Shown here: piece by piece, positions 13,865-14,110 of the stretch
Position numbering within the stretch: position 1 is the first letter of the stretch
Layout of the letters: each line of letters begins with the position of its first letter
Assembly (NCBI GenBank): GCA_030049955.1
Contig: JASIJX010000336.1
Span: forward strand, 1 to 14,110
Reading direction: 5' to 3'
From: Acidobacteriaceae bacterium
GTDB taxonomy: Bacteria; Acidobacteriota; Terriglobia; Terriglobales; Acidobacteriaceae
Length of the DNA: 14,110 nt
The notes under the pieces: generated by a model
Database searches by the model: none
Told to the model about the DNA's origin: nothing
Seen by the model: the letters and a program-made list of their open reading frames with translations, nothing else
Made by a program: the position numbers and the translations under genes

Positions 13865-14110
13865 TCAAGAGGACTTGTGAAGTAGCAATTCTGCGATCTG
13901 AGTTTGTGAAGCAAAATCTCTGAGCTCAGCGATGGTCTTTTGTGGGAATACGACGCTCTCCTCAAACTCCCACCCGCGCCGTGTGTCTATTGCGAGGCGA
14001 CTACGTGCAATATAGTCACGAAGTTCTTCCAATCCATATTGACGAGCCAACTTCCGGGCACTGACGCCGGGACGCTTCGCTCTCAGCACAAACCATGATT
14101 CCGGCGCCAT
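13865..14110 (-). CDS. C-terminal part of an unrecognised protein, possibly continuing past the window edge
   Basis: An open frame of 81 codons ends at TGA (complement of 13865-13867). It contains VLRAKRPGVSARKLARQYGL, which looks like the first helices of an HTH, and then EELRDYIARSRLAIDTRRGW and a mixed-charge tail ending LLLHKSS. The first codon at the window edge is ATG, so this could be a complete small protein or the end of a longer one; the ribosome-binding region is outside the window. There are no transmembrane segments and the composition is typical of a soluble protein. The family is not recognised. Confidence 0.45.
   Translation of the reverse strand: MAPESWFVLRAKRPGVSARKLARQYGLEELRDYIARSRLAIDTRRGWEFEESVVFPQKTIAELRDFASQTQIAELLLHKSS

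Noticed and set aside
1..14110. CRISPR arrays, tRNA or rRNA genes
   Set aside because: Reading both strands showed no direct-repeat/spacer periodicity, no tRNA cloverleaf with a T-loop GTTCRA motif in place, and no rRNA-like sequence.

Overview
The window (about 14.1 kb, moderately GC-rich) looks like an accessory, carbohydrate-catabolic region of a soil bacterium. The style of the genes (a Tat-exported sulfatase, a glycoside-hydrolase relic and sugar transporters) suggests an Acidobacteriota genome of the Terriglobia type. That placement is an impression from protein families and has not been tested.

Left part (1-3360). An IS3-family insertion sequence runs off the left edge on the minus strand. 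Its orfB is open with a complete DDE triad as far as the edge, while its orfA carries a frame error near the start. The IS abuts a short HTH-like fragment. Then come unassigned sequence with a minus-strand terminator, a minus-strand GntR/FadR-type regulator (1858-2613), and about 700 bases with no convincing gene.

Middle part (3361-13252). All genes are on the plus strand. In order: the decayed C-terminal end of a glycoside hydrolase, a Tat-exported type I sulfatase, the decayed C-terminal end of an aldose 1-epimerase, and a 760-residue fusion protein. The fusion joins a membrane di-iron oxygenase (fatty-acid-desaturase fold), a Rieske ferredoxin and an NqrF-like FAD/NAD reductase. It is followed closely by a TIM-barrel sugar isomerase/epimerase, a sugar-porter MFS protein, an amidohydrolase-2 (lactonase-like) protein and an ACS-family (sugar-acid type) MFS transporter.

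The fusion combines in one chain the three parts known separately as MocD, MocE and MocF of rhizobial rhizopine catabolism, where they are linked to removal of an O-methyl group from a cyclitol. With the isomerase and transporters beside it, the most economical reading is a self-sufficient oxidative demethylase or hydroxylase in a pathway for a modified (possibly O-methylated or sulfated) sugar or cyclitol. This is inference.

Right part (11690-14110). The ACS transporter is flanked by two non-coding stretches that fold into hairpins. G-U pairs place the left one on the plus strand and the right one on the minus strand. The left one resembles the 5' half of a bacterial group II intron. The window ends in the C-terminal part of an unrecognised minus-strand gene. 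Relics, an IS and possible intron pieces together indicate repeated insertion and deletion around a functional catabolic core.
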